Source of the DNA: Mesorhizobium amorphae CCNWGS0123
Lineage (GTDB): Bacteria; Pseudomonadota; Alphaproteobacteria; Rhizobiales; Rhizobiaceae
Length of the DNA stretch: 64,000 bases
NCBI RefSeq assembly: GCF_001686985.1
Contig: NZ_CP015318.1
Location: 1,238,001-1,302,000 of the forward strand
Direction of reading: 5' to 3'
Part shown: positions 27,792-38,200 of the stretch, piece after piece
Numbering within the stretch: position 1 is the stretch's first letter
How the letters are laid out: each line of letters begins with the position of its first letter
Position numbers and translations under genes: made by a program
Notes under the pieces: model-generated
Told to the model about the DNA's origin: nothing
Database searches by the model: none
The model's input: the letters and a program-made list of their open reading frames with translations, nothing else

Positions 27792-28955
27792 ATGGATTTC
27801 GGTCTATCGGAGGAGCAAAGGCTCATCGTCGAGACGACGCGCGCGTTCGTCGAAAACGAGCTTTACCCGCATGAGCAAGAGGTGGAGCGCACCGGCGTGC
27901 TGCGCCGCGAGTTGATCGAGGAGATCAAGGTCAAGGCGATCGAGGCCGGGCTCTATGCCGCCAACATGCCAACGGAAGTCGGCGGTGCAGGGCTCGATAC
28001 GGTGACCTGGCTGCTCTACGAAAAGGAGCTGGGCCGCGCCAACTACGCGCTGCACTGGACCTGCGTGGCGCGTCCCTCCAACATCCTTCTGGCCGGTACG
28101 CCGGAGCAGCGCGAAAAATATCTCTTCCCCTGCATTCGCGGCGAGAAGTGGGATTGCCTGGCGATGACCGAGCCGGGCGCTGGCTCCGATTTGCGCGGCA
28201 TGAAGGCAACCGCCGTGCAGGATGGCGACGACTGGGTGCTGAACGGCACCAAGCATTTCATCAGCCACGCCGACCTCGCCGACTTTGCCATCGTGTTCAT
28301 GGCTTCGGGAGAGGAAGAGTCTTCGCGTGGAAAACGCAAGAAGATCACCGCCTTCTTCGTCGACAAGGGCACCAAGGGTTTTACTGTGCGCGACGGCTAC
28401 CGCAACGTCTCGCATCGCGGCTACACCAACGCCATCCTCGAATTCGACGATTGCCGCTTGCCGGCAAGCCAGGTGCTCGGCGAGGTGCATAAGGGTTTTG
28501 ACGTGGCCAACTCCTGGCTCGGCGCCACCCGCCTGCAGGTCGGCGCCACCTGTCTCGGCCGCGCCGAGCGGGCGCTTGGCCACGCCGTTGAATATGCCGC
28601 CCAGCGCCAGCAGTTCGGCCAGCAGATCGGCAAATTCCAGGGCGTGTCGTTCAAGCTCGCCGACATGGCGACCGAATTGAAGGCCGCCGACCTGATGGTG
28701 TTCGAAGCCGGCTGGAAGTACGATCAGGGCACCGTCACCGATCAGGACATGGCCATGGCCAAGCTGAAAGCCACCGAAATGCTCGCTTTCGTCGCCGATG
28801 AGGCGATCCAGATCCATGGCGGCATGGGGCTTATGGACGACCTGCCGCTGGAGCGCATTTGGCGCGATGCTCGCGTCGAACGCATCTGGGAAGGCACTTC
28901 GGAGATTCAGCGACATATTATTTCGCGGGCGTTGCTTCGTCCGTTCGGTGCTTAG
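27792..28955 (+). CDS. acyl-CoA dehydrogenase, CaiA-like (crotonobetainyl-CoA / gamma-butyrobetainyl-CoA)
   Basis: 387-aa flavoprotein. MTEPGAGSDLRGMKATA and HFISHADLADFAIVFM line the FAD site; the C-terminal IHGGMGLMDDLPLERIWRDA and EGTSEIQRHIISRALL are standard for the family. Its place beside caiD points to quaternary ammonium acyl-CoA: in an aerobe it would oxidise gamma-butyrobetainyl-CoA to crotonobetainyl-CoA rather than reduce it as E. coli CaiA does. Starts five bases after the dehydrogenase stop, so same operon. Confidence 0.85.
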   Translation: MDFGLSEEQRLIVETTRAFVENELYPHEQEVERTGVLRRELIEEIKVKAIEAGLYAANMPTEVGGAGLDTVTWLLYEKELGRANYALHWTCVARPSNILLAGTPEQREKYLFPCIRGEKWDCLAMTEPGAGSDLRGMKATAVQDGDDWVLNGTKHFISHADLADFAIVFMASGEEESSRGKRKKITAFFVDKGTKGFTVRDGYRNVSHRGYTNAILEFDDCRLPASQVLGEVHKGFDVANSWLGATRLQVGATCLGRAERALGHAVEYAAQRQQFGQQIGKFQGVSFKLADMATELKAADLMVFEAGWKYDQGTVTDQDMAMAKLKATEMLAFVADEAIQIHGGMGLMDDLPLERIWRDARVERIWEGTSEIQRHIISRALLRPFGA

Positions 28956-29004
28956 AGCATAACCCTCCAAAGCCGAGACTCGGTTTTGGGAAAAGATCGT
29001 GCTC
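28953..29004. repeat. rhizobial intergenic palindrome inside the carnitine operon
   Basis: Starts within the stop codon of the upstream gene. Outer arms GAGCATAACCCTCC and GAAAAGATCGTGCTC, inner AAAGCCGAGACTCGGTTTT. It matches the known GAGCATGATCTTTTCC-type rhizobial element in inverted orientation. It fills the 59-base gap between two co-directional genes and may modulate their relative expression. Confidence 0.65.
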
Positions 29005-29014
29005 AAACGAAAAG

Positions 29015-31099
29015 ATGACCATGCATAAACTCGAACGTCTCCTGCGCCCAAAATCGATTGCCGTGTTCGGCGGGGCGCAGGCTGCCGCCGTGGTCGCCCA
29101 GTCGATCAAGATGGGCTTTGCCGGCGAGATCTGGCCGGTGCACCCGACCAAGGACGAAGTTTCCGGCCGCAAGGCCTATCGATCGGTCGCCGACCTGCCA
29201 GGTCCACCCGATGCCGCCTTTGTCGGCGTCAACCGGCATCTCTCCATCGAGGTGGTCAAGGCACTGGCCGAGCGTGGCGCCGGCGGCGCCGTCTGCTTTG
29301 CCGCCGGCTTCCTCGAGACGGAAGCCTATGACGAGGATGGCGAGCGTCTGCAGGCCGAGCTGGTCGCCGCCGCAGGCGAGATGCCGATCATTGGCCCGAA
29401 CTGCTATGGCCTGATCAACTATGCCGACGGCGCGCTTTTGTGGCCCGACCAGCATGGCGGTATCAGGCTGGCCGAGGGCGGCAAGGGTGTGGCGATCATC
29501 ACCCAGTCGTCCAACATCGCCATCAACATGACGATGCAGAAGCGCGGCCTGCCGATTGCCTTCCTGATGACCGCCGGCAACCAGGCACAGACCGGCCTGT
29601 CCGAAATGGCGCTTGGCCTGATCGAGGACGAGCGCGTCACCTCGCTTGGCCTGCACATCGAGGCCTTCGATTCGGTAGCCGGCTTCGAGCGGCTGGCGGC
29701 GCGGGCGCGGGAACTGAAAAAACCGATCATCGCCATGAAGGTCGGCCGCTCCGAACAGGCCAGGCAGGCGACGGTGTCGCACACCGCCTCGCTGGCCGGC
29801 TCGGACGCAGCATCCGGTGCTTTCCTGCGGAGGCTCGGCATTGCGCGCGTCGATTCCATCCCCGCCTTCATCGAAGCGCTGAAGCTCTTGCACATCACCG
29901 GACCGCTGCCCGGCTATCGTCTGTCGTCTATGAGCTGTTCGGGTGGCGAGGCCTCGGTCATGGCGGACAGCGCGGAAGGGCGCTGGGTCAATTTCCCGGA
30001 GCTCACCCACAAGCACCGCGCCCATGTCAAATCGACGCTCGGGCCGTTGGTCGCGGTCGCCAACCCGCTCGACTACCACACCTTCATCTGGAACAACGAG
30101 CCGGCGATGACCGCCACCTTCACCGCCATGGTGTCGGGCGGCTTCGACCTCAACATGCTGGTGCTCGACTTTCCGCGCCCGGATCGCTGCTCCGTCACCG
30201 ACTGGTGGGCGACGCTGCGTGCCTTCGAATCGGCACTGAAGACCAACAAGGCGCATGGCGCGATCGTCTCGTCGCTGCCGGAGAACCTGCCGGAGGAGTA
30301 TACAGCCGAGCTGATGACGCGCGGCATGGTGCCGTTGTTCGGCATCTCCGAAGCCATGGACGCCGCCGGAGCCGCAGCCTTCATTGGTTGGGCCTGGGCT
30401 GAACCGCAGGCGCAGCCCATCGACACCTCAGCTGCCGGCGCAGCCGGCGGCGACCATGTGACGCCAGACGAGGCCGAAGCGAAGGAGCGGCTGATCAAGG
30501 CCGGCTTGCCGGTGCCGAAGGGCGAACGCGCCGCCAATGCCGTTGACGCCGTGATTTCGTCGATGGCGCTCGGCTTCCCGGTGGCGCTGAAGGCGCTCGG
30601 CGTCACCCACAAATCCGAGGTCGGCGCTGTCATGCTCAACCTCAAGGACGCCGAATCCGTCAGCACGGCAGCCCACGATCTCTTGCCCCTTGGCACCGGC
30701 CTTTATGTCGAGCGCATGGTGCGCGACGGCGTCGCCGAACTGATCGTCGGCTTCACCCGCGACCCGATGTTCGGCGCCGTGATGACGCTGGGCACCGGTG
30801 GCGTGCTGGTTGAGCTGCTGCGTGACAGTGTCACCCTGATGCTGCCGGCAACCCGCGACGACATCGAGGCGGCCCTCCGTCGCCTGAAACTGTTCCCGTT
30901 GCTTGAGGGCTATCGTGGCAGGCCGAAAGCCGATGTCACGGCCGCCATCGAAGCCATCGCGGGCATCGCCGCCTTCGTGCAGCAGAATGCCGGCGAGATC
31001 GAGGAACTCGACATCAACCCGCTGATCGTCTGCGCCGAAGGCAAGGGCGCCTGGATCGCCGACGCTTTGCTGGTGCTGGGAGAAAAGAAGAATGGCTGA
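29015..31099 (+). CDS. NDP-forming acyl-CoA synthetase (CoA-binding plus ATP-grasp)
   Basis: 694-aa ligase, the single-chain form of ADP-forming acetyl-CoA synthetase. Order: CoA-binding domain (LLRPKSIAVFGGAQAAAVVA), succinyl-CoA ligase-like domain with the phosphohistidine motif TVSHTASLAGSD, and C-terminal ATP-grasp domain (about residues 470-694; FPVALKALGVTHKSEVGAV, then TLGTGGVLVELLRDSV). Overlaps caiD by eight bases. It takes the place of CaiC/CaiB for making the CoA ester of carnitine, crotonobetaine or gamma-butyrobetaine; substrate inferred from context. Confidence 0.85.
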   Translation: MTMHKLERLLRPKSIAVFGGAQAAAVVAQSIKMGFAGEIWPVHPTKDEVSGRKAYRSVADLPGPPDAAFVGVNRHLSIEVVKALAERGAGGAVCFAAGFLETEAYDEDGERLQAELVAAAGEMPIIGPNCYGLINYADGALLWPDQHGGIRLAEGGKGVAIITQSSNIAINMTMQKRGLPIAFLMTAGNQAQTGLSEMALGLIEDERVTSLGLHIEAFDSVAGFERLAARARELKKPIIAMKVGRSEQARQATVSHTASLAGSDAASGAFLRRLGIARVDSIPAFIEALKLLHITGPLPGYRLSSMSCSGGEASVMADSAEGRWVNFPELTHKHRAHVKSTLGPLVAVANPLDYHTFIWNNEPAMTATFTAMVSGGFDLNMLVLDFPRPDRCSVTDWWATLRAFESALKTNKAHGAIVSSLPENLPEEYTAELMTRGMVPLFGISEAMDAAGAAAFIGWAWAEPQAQPIDTSAAGAAGGDHVTPDEAEAKERLIKAGLPVPKGERAANAVDAVISSMALGFPVALKALGVTHKSEVGAVMLNLKDAESVSTAAHDLLPLGTGLYVERMVRDGVAELIVGFTRDPMFGAVMTLGTGGVLVELLRDSVTLMLPATRDDIEAALRRLKLFPLLEGYRGRPKADVTAAIEAIAGIAAFVQQNAGEIEELDINPLIVCAEGKGAWIADALLVLGEKKNG

Positions 31100-31874
31100 G
31101 GTCATCACCACCCGCCGTGAGGGCACGATCCTCGAAGTCACGCTCGACCGCCCCAAGGCCAATGCCATCGACCTCAAGACCTCGCGGCTGATGGGCGAGA
31201 CGTTCAAGGCGTTCCGCGACGATCCCGAGTTGCGCGTGGCGATCGTGAAGACCGCCGGCGACAAGTTCTTCTGCGCCGGCTGGGATCTCAAGGCCGCTGC
31301 CGGCGGCGATGCTGTCGACGGCGATTATGGTGTCGGCGGCTTTGCCGGCCTGCAAGAACTGCGCGACCTCAACAAGCCGGTCATCGCCTGCGTCAACGGC
31401 ATGGCGGTCGGCGGTGGCTTCGAGCTGGCGCTGTCCTGCGACCTCATCTACGCCTCGGATCATTCCTCCTTCGCCCTGCCAGAAATCCGCGCCGGCACGC
31501 TGGCCGATGCGGCGACGATCAAGCTGCCGAAGCGCATTCCCTATCATGTCGCCATGGATCTTCTGCTCACCGGTCGCTGGATGGACGTCGCCGAGGCGCA
31601 TCGCTGGGGCCTGGTCAACGAAGTGCTGCCCAAGGAAAAGCTCGAGGACCGCGTCTGGGAGATTGCCCGGCTGCTCGCCAGCGGCCCGCCGCTGGTCTTT
31701 GCCGCGATCAAGGAAACGGCGCGCGTCGCCGAGGCGCTGACCTTCCAGGAGGCGATGAACAAGGTGACGCGCCGCCAGCTGCCGACCGTCGATGCCCTCT
31801 ACGGTTCCGAGGACGGAATGGAAGGGTTTCGCGCTTTTGCCGAAAAACGCGACCCGGTGTGGAAGGGCAGGTAG
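31092..31874 (+). CDS. caiD: carnitinyl-CoA dehydratase (enoyl-CoA hydratase family)
   Basis: 260-aa crotonase that hydrates crotonobetainyl-CoA to L-carnitinyl-CoA. It aligns by eye with E. coli CaiD over its whole length: LEVTLDRPKANAIDLKTS near the start, FFCAGWDLKAAAGG for the oxyanion-hole loop, VGGGFELALSCDLIYASD, and the identical C-terminus FAEKRDPVWKGR. This is the most diagnostic gene for assigning the locus to carnitine metabolism. Fourth-to-last step toward glycine betaine in the proposed path. Confidence 0.92.
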   Translation: MAEVITTRREGTILEVTLDRPKANAIDLKTSRLMGETFKAFRDDPELRVAIVKTAGDKFFCAGWDLKAAAGGDAVDGDYGVGGFAGLQELRDLNKPVIACVNGMAVGGGFELALSCDLIYASDHSSFALPEIRAGTLADAATIKLPKRIPYHVAMDLLLTGRWMDVAEAHRWGLVNEVLPKEKLEDRVWEIARLLASGPPLVFAAIKETARVAEALTFQEAMNKVTRRQLPTVDALYGSEDGMEGFRAFAEKRDPVWKGR

Positions 31875-31895
31875 GACGCAGTCAGTTCAGCAGCC

Positions 31896-32858
31896 ATGAC
31901 CGACTACACGAAACTCATCGACGCCGAGACCTGGGCCTTCATCGAGCGCACCAATTCCTACTATCCGCCCGATACGATCGACTACACGGTTCCCCAGCAG
32001 CGTGCAATCTATGACCGGATGTGCCGGGAGTTCTTTGCCGGCTATCCAAAAGGCGTGACTGCAGAAACCACCGTCATCGCGGCGCCCACTCACGACATCC
32101 CGATCCGCATCTACCGCAACGCGACGCCGAACCCGGCCGCTATGGTGCTCTATGTCCATGGCGGCGGCTTCATTCTTGGCGGACTGGACAGCCATGACGA
32201 TGTCTGCGCCGAACTTTGTGCCTGCACCGGCTACGAGGTGGTCTCCGTCGACTATCGGCTGGCGCCGGAGCATCTTCACCCCGCCGCCTTCGATGACGTA
32301 TTGGGCGCCTTCGAATGGGCCGCCAGGACCTACGACTGCCCGGTCCTGCTCTGCGGTGACAGCGCCGGCGGCAATCTCTGCGCCGCCCTTAGCCACGCGA
32401 CGCGCGGCCGCGCTAAAAAACCGATCGGCCAGGTGCTGATCTATGCGGGCCTTTTCGGCGACCGTTCCAAGGGTCCAGGAGATCGCTTGCGCGACTCCTA
32501 TGTGACGCATGCCGAGGCGCCGATGCTGACGGTGCGCGATATCGAATTCTACAAGCACATCCGCACCGGCGGCGTGGATCGGGCCGGCGACATCACCCTG
32601 TCGCCGCTCGCCGACACCGATTTCGCCAACCTGCCGCCGACCGTGCTGATCACCGCCGAATGCGACCCGCTATCCTCCGACGGCGAGGCCTATCGCGACC
32701 GCGTCGTCGCGGCAGGCGGTCGGGCCTGGTGGTTCGAGGAGCCGGGGCTGGTGCATGGCTATCTGAGGGCAAGGCACACGGTCGGCCGGGCTCGTGTGAG
32801 CTTCACCCGCATCGTCGAGGCAGTGTCCGTGCTGGCCAGGGGAGACTGGACCTGGTGA
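31896..32858 (+). CDS. alpha/beta-hydrolase, HSL-type esterase
   Basis: 320-aa esterase of the hormone-sensitive-lipase group: oxyanion motif HGGGFILGG, nucleophile in CGDSAGGN, acid in AECDPLSSDG and the catalytic histidine in GLVHGYLRAR. No signal peptide, so cytoplasmic. Starts 21 bases after caiD with a poor ribosome-binding site and is probably the last gene of the operon. Hydrolysis of acylcarnitines or of a betaine thioester would fit the neighbourhood, but the sequence alone says only carboxylesterase. Confidence 0.85.
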   Translation: MTDYTKLIDAETWAFIERTNSYYPPDTIDYTVPQQRAIYDRMCREFFAGYPKGVTAETTVIAAPTHDIPIRIYRNATPNPAAMVLYVHGGGFILGGLDSHDDVCAELCACTGYEVVSVDYRLAPEHLHPAAFDDVLGAFEWAARTYDCPVLLCGDSAGGNLCAALSHATRGRAKKPIGQVLIYAGLFGDRSKGPGDRLRDSYVTHAEAPMLTVRDIEFYKHIRTGGVDRAGDITLSPLADTDFANLPPTVLITAECDPLSSDGEAYRDRVVAAGGRAWWFEEPGLVHGYLRARHTVGRARVSFTRIVEAVSVLARGDWTW

Positions 32859-33278
32859 AACCCTTCGCCATTTGCGCCGATCCGCAATGATGGCGCCTTG
32901 CCGTCAGTCACTTCGATCCAACTGAGCGATCAACGCACGAGCCTTCGTCTCGGTCAATGAACCTTTCCGCCTCCGTCCGCGACTGATGTGAGGTGCCGCA
33001 TGGTGCGGCCCGGAAAGGAAAAGCCCGCCATGACCAGAAGCCCAGAGGCTCCACGGTCTCCGGGAACAACAGGAGCTCAGCGCGACCATCGCCTTCGGGA
33101 CGGGGTCGATGCGCTGGGCTTTTCGCTGATTCCGTTGACCCTGCGTAAGAGCCAGCGTATCGTGACCAGGAGGAAAGCAGACAATTCGATCAGGGACGAA
33201 CGTGACGGAACGCCGCGCCTTGCCCTGATTCGCGCGGCAACTCCGGACGTTTCTCCCGTATCCTGTGGGGGGAATGTC
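32859..33278. other. intergenic region, no supported gene
   Basis: 420 bases between the carnitine operon and the secreted-protein cluster. A leftward open frame (32904-33341) ends in a protein-like stretch KGSLTETKARALIAQLDRSD but its other two thirds are not protein-like and no start site is convincing; it may be a decayed gene end. The rightward frame from 32988 is only the untranslated lead of the next gene. Confidence 0.5.
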
Positions 33279-35240
33279 ATGTCTCGCGATCACGGCTCGT
33301 TCGTGCCCTCTCGCGCTGGCCGTTTGCGCCGCGCAAGGCAAACCGCCAGCGCTTTGCTGGCATTGGCGCTGACCGCCGGCCTGTGGCTGGGCAGCCCTGC
33401 CAAAGCGCAGGAAACCCAGATCATCTATCCCGGTTCGATGGCGGTGACCGGATTTTCCGGCACCATCATTCCCGGCTTCGAGGAAGGCCTGCCGCCCGGC
33501 GTCGATCCGGTCGACGAAACCTTCATCGACACGACGCGCGCAACCTTGCGCGTTTTCGACGTTTCAGGGCTGGGCGGACCGGCCCAGGGCCAGCTCGTCT
33601 ACACGCCACCGCCCTTCGAGGTGACGGCTGAACAGATCGGCCAGGTGTTCGCCCTTGCCTATGACGACGGCGTACGCGAGGGCGTTCCCTCGGGCATTCC
33701 GAACCTCTATGCCGGTGCCACTTCGCTGCACGGCGTCCGCATCGTCACGCCTGACGAAGACGCCGACGGTCGTCCTGAGCGGCAGCGTCGCGGCACCGCG
33801 GGCGCCGCCTTCATGGACGGCCAGTTCGGCACCGAGAACGGCGGCGGTCCCGGCACGATCTGGAAGATCGACGGCATCACCGGCGCCGTGTCCAAATTCG
33901 CCGACATCGACACCAACAGCGGTCCCGGCATCGGCGATATCAGCTTCGACAGCATTCACCGCCAGTTCTTCGCCAGCGACCTCGACACCGGCCTCATCCA
34001 TCGCATCGACGCCAACGGCGCGCTGATCGACAGCTTCGACCACGGCGTTGCCGGGCGCCCGGCGCACGGGCTCGCCCCTGTCGCCGACGACGGCGCAGTG
34101 ATGGACATCCAGGGTGCCGCCTTCGACAGCGAAGACCCCGACAGCTGGGGCTACACCCAGGACGAACGCCGCGTCTGGTCCGTCGCCTATCATGGCGGCC
34201 GGGTCTACTACTCGGTCGGCGAAAAGGCCGAGATCTGGTCGGTGGGCATTGCCCGCGACGGCAGCTTTGCCGGCGATCCGCGCTGGGAGCTGACGGTCAG
34301 GGCCGACAAGGATTACGCCGTCACCGACATCGCCTTCGACAACCAGGGCTTCATGTACCTGGCGCAGCGCGGCCCGGTGGAAAACCGCTACGATTACAGC
34401 CAGTTCGCCGATTCCGGCAAAGGCGAGGTCATCCGCTACTGGCGCGAGAATCCGGACGATCCGGCGACGGAATCGGTCTGGGTGGAAGCGCCGCAGGAAT
34501 ATGCGGTCGGCTTCCCGCAAGGCAACCGGCAGTCGGCCGGCGGTCTGGACCTGCAGTATGGCTATGACGCGGACGGCAATCTCGACACCCGCTCCTGCGC
34601 CGACACGCTGGTCAACACCGGCGACAAGCTGCGTGACAATCCGGCATTGGCCGAACAGCTCGCCGCCGGCGGGCCGCCTGCCGTGCACGGCGTGCAGATC
34701 ACTTCGACGCCGCTGGTCAAGCCGGCCAACGTGCCACCTTTCGGCTCGTGGTTCGTCGACTTCGACGGCTATTTCGAAGACCCCGAGGTGGAAGGCCATG
34801 TCGGCGACGTCGAGGTCTGGCGCCCCTGCGAGGGTCGTGCCGGCTACTATGAGGAGATACCGGGCGGCTATCTGCCACCGTTCTATCCGCCGGACTTCCC
34901 ACCGCCCGGTGATCTGCCTCCCTGTCTCGATGTGGAAGACGTCCAGTATTTCTGCACGCCCTCCGGCCTCGAGGCCGATCTGTATCTCCATGACCATGCC
35001 GGCTTTGGCGGCGATTCGATCAAGGCTTCGTCCAGGACGCCAGGCGTCGGGGTGACTTCACCCATGTCGCATGCGCCCGGCGCGCCCTACACGATTAACA
35101 TCACCGGCCATTATCCGGGCGACACCGTCAATGTCGGGCTCTGCTTCTACAGGCAGTCCGACCGCGACAAGGGCGGCTACTTCCCTTGCTGCAAGATGAC
35201 CGTGCCGCTCAGAACGCCGGCCGTCAGCTGCGAACCGTGA
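33279..35240 (+). CDS. secreted beta-propeller-like protein with C-terminal cysteine-pair module, function unknown
   Basis: 653-aa exported protein. Signal peptide with arginine-rich start and hydrophobic ASALLALALTAGLWLGSPAKA; ATG 33279 has GGGGGGA upstream, and the open frame before it is not coding. Residues about 60-440 read as a propeller-like fold (GTIWKIDGITGAVSKFADID, FASDLDTGLIHRIDANG, AVTDIAFDNQGFMYLAQRG). A proline-rich linker at about 530-546 leads to a module at about 547-646 that ends in a CC pair and is also present in the next protein. Ten bases before the next gene, so one operon. No enzyme motif recognised. Confidence 0.78.
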   Translation: MSRDHGSFVPSRAGRLRRARQTASALLALALTAGLWLGSPAKAQETQIIYPGSMAVTGFSGTIIPGFEEGLPPGVDPVDETFIDTTRATLRVFDVSGLGGPAQGQLVYTPPPFEVTAEQIGQVFALAYDDGVREGVPSGIPNLYAGATSLHGVRIVTPDEDADGRPERQRRGTAGAAFMDGQFGTENGGGPGTIWKIDGITGAVSKFADIDTNSGPGIGDISFDSIHRQFFASDLDTGLIHRIDANGALIDSFDHGVAGRPAHGLAPVADDGAVMDIQGAAFDSEDPDSWGYTQDERRVWSVAYHGGRVYYSVGEKAEIWSVGIARDGSFAGDPRWELTVRADKDYAVTDIAFDNQGFMYLAQRGPVENRYDYSQFADSGKGEVIRYWRENPDDPATESVWVEAPQEYAVGFPQGNRQSAGGLDLQYGYDADGNLDTRSCADTLVNTGDKLRDNPALAEQLAAGGPPAVHGVQITSTPLVKPANVPPFGSWFVDFDGYFEDPEVEGHVGDVEVWRPCEGRAGYYEEIPGGYLPPFYPPDFPPPGDLPPCLDVEDVQYFCTPSGLEADLYLHDHAGFGGDSIKASSRTPGVGVTSPMSHAPGAPYTINITGHYPGDTVNVGLCFYRQSDRDKGGYFPCCKMTVPLRTPAVSCEP

Positions 35241-35250
35241 GGAGGGAAAG

Positions 35251-38200
35251 ATGATGAATCTCGCACTCTCCCCGCTCGCGACAAGCAAGCAATCAACCGT
35301 CATGGAGACGATCATGAAACCCCTGTCACTCGCCAGGCGCGGCGCGCGCTGGCTGATGGCGGCCGGTATCGCGGTCGCCATGCTGACGCCGGTACAAGGC
35401 TTCGCCCAGGACGCTGTCCTGATCAGCCCGGAGCTGAGGCTCGACCTCGACAATTCGCGCGTCGTCAATCCGAGGCCTGACCGGATCGTGCCTTTCTTCA
35501 CCAAAAAGGGCACTCAAAGAGGCTGCGACTACGTCGTCTATTCTCTGAGCTTCGGCTTGCGCGGTGATCCGCAGGGATTTGCCGATCAAAGCTTCGTGGC
35601 CAGACTGAAAAAGATCAGGGTCGACTTCAAGGACCAGCTTCCGCACGGCCTTGAGATCGTCAACGTGAACGTGTCCGGCGACGGCACGGATTCGTCCGGC
35701 GGTCCGCTGCCGGGTGCCACGATCAGCACGTCGGCGGATCCGAACGACACGGCGACGGTTTCCGATTTCCGGATTTCCGCCACCGATCTCGACGGTGCCG
35801 GCGCTCCGAACGAGCGCGTTATCAACTTCCGCATCACAGCCAAGATCGATCACGCGGCGTTTCCCGCGCCGACGATCGTCGACAACCAGGGTGTGATCAC
35901 GGTGACCGCCGGACCAGGCACCGCGAAGATCATCCCGTCGCAGGATCCGAGCAGGCCGGATGATGGCGATTTCCTGACCGGCGAAAAGACCTCGATCAGG
36001 ATCGATCTGACCAAGTGCGACCGGCCGCCGCCACCTCCCGGCAAGGAGTGCTTCAAGGTGGAGCGCGGCAAGGTCGATTGCGTGCCCGGTGGTGGCGCCT
36101 TCATCTACCACATGCCGGTTGGCCCGGAGATGGGTGGCAAGTGGGTGCAGCTCTCGACGACGACGCCCGGCATCACCATCATCCCCGACACGCAACTGGT
36201 GCCGGCGGGCGGCGGTGTGCTCAACTGGAAGATCGTCGGGGCATCGCCCGGCGACGTCATCCACCTCATCGTCACCGGTATCGAGACCTATGCCGGTCCG
36301 GAAGAGGGTTGGGGCCTGTGTTGCTCGCAGACCATCGAAATCGTCATCCCGCGTGATCTCAGGTGCCCGCCCGACAAGGAGCCGGATCTCAAGGTCGAGA
36401 AGCGCGCCGACGTGTCGCGTTGCACGATGGCCGGCGGCTGCGACTTCACCATCCGGGTCACCAATGTCGGTGGCGCGCCCTATCACGGCAAGATCGTGCT
36501 CGACGAGGTGACGCTGCCGGCCGGTTCCACGCTCGATTCAGGGCCGAATCCGCCCTGGGTCTGCGTGCCCGGAGCAACGCCGATGACGTGCACCCATCCG
36601 GTGACCACGCTCAACCCGGGGGCTTCCGTCGACCTCAAACTCGGTTTCAAGCCGGCCGGGGGCTGGCAAGGCGGTGCCTTGCGCAACTGCGCCACCTACA
36701 ATTATGGCGCCAGCGGCAAGCCGTTGTTCGGCAGCCAGCAGAACGATCGCGGCTGCGCCTCGATCCCGATCTGCCGGCGTGGCGATCGTGATCCGGAATG
36801 CCGGCCGCCGGTCGAAAAGAAGGTCGACCTGATCCTGAAGAAGCGTGCCCGCATCCCGGTCTGCACGCCCGACGGCATCTGTTACTTCGTGATCGACATC
36901 ATCAACAACGGCAGCGTCCCCTATAACGGGCCGCTGACGGTCATCGACAACTATCCAGGCGGCGCGCCGGCATCCTCGACCTTCGGTCCGAGCCCGCCCT
37001 GGACATGTGGACCGAATGGCCCCGGCCAGTTCCGCTGCGACAATGCCGGCATCGTGTTGATGCCGGGCGCCTCGACGCCGATCGTCGTCAAAGCGGTGAT
37101 GCCGGCCGGCTATCAGTCGGACACCGTCGAGAACTGCGCGGCGCTGAAGCCCATCCCCGGTGAGGTCGACCTCACCAACAACAAGGCCTGCGCCAAGGAA
37201 CGCTTCCGCCATCCCAATGGCGGCAAGCCGGCCCTGCGCATCACCAAAGTGTGCAACGGCTCGCTCGCCGGTGCCGCGGTCATCTCTTGTCGCATCACCG
37301 TCATCAGCCTCGGCACCGCTGCCCCCACCGGTCCGGTGCGGGTCAACGATGCGGCAACGTTGGTGGCTGGCGGCGCGCCGGTCCAGATCCAGGCCGTCAC
37401 TCCCGACGGCGCGGAATGGGCTTGCGGACCGGTCCCCGCCAATGCGCTGTCGTGCCAGATTCCCGGCGCCGTGATGACGCCCGGAACCTCAAGGCATTTC
37501 GACGTGACGGTCTCGGCCAATGGCGAGTTCGAGAACTGCGCGCGCGGCTCCTACGGGCCGGCGCCGGGAGACGACATCGTCTACCCGATTGGCCAGGCTT
37601 GCGCCAAGGGCGGCGGGGTCTCGACCATCCGCGTCGAGAAGACCGGCGACAGCGAGTGTCAGCCCGGCCGGCCCTGCACGTTCGAGATCACCCTCACGAA
37701 CGACGGGACGACCCCCTTCTCAGGTCCGGTCCGCATCGGTGATGCGATCGGCGTGGAAGGCCTCGGCAGGCTGGAAGGCGTTGCGATCACCTCGATCGAA
37801 CCGCCCTTCGGCTGCTCGCCGGAACCGGCAACCTTGCCCCTGTCCTGCATCGCCAACCTGACGCTCGGCGCCGGGGAAAGCCACGTGCACACTGTCACCG
37901 TGGTCATTCCCGACGACGGCCGTCTGGCCAACCTGCAGGGCACGGTGAACGGCCAGAACTGTGTTGGCGTCCTGTCTCCCGACACAAGGGTGCAAGGCGG
38001 CGGCGACGTGCTTACCGGCAATCAGGCCAACATCCAGGGTGATCGCGGCAAGGCCTATGCTTGCCATCCCTTCACCATCAAGAATGAGGTGGAGAAGGAA
38101 TGCTCGCAAGGCTTCGTCATGAACGATGCCGGCAGGTGCGTCTGCCCGCCCGGCACCACCTTCCGAAACGGCCAGTGCTCGCCGGGCGGCGGCGGCATCA

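Noticed and set aside
32904..33341. Leftward 145-codon open frame
   Set aside because: Only its last 20 residues look protein-like; the start overlaps the signal peptide region of the secreted protein gene and no ribosome-binding site is seen. At most a gene remnant.
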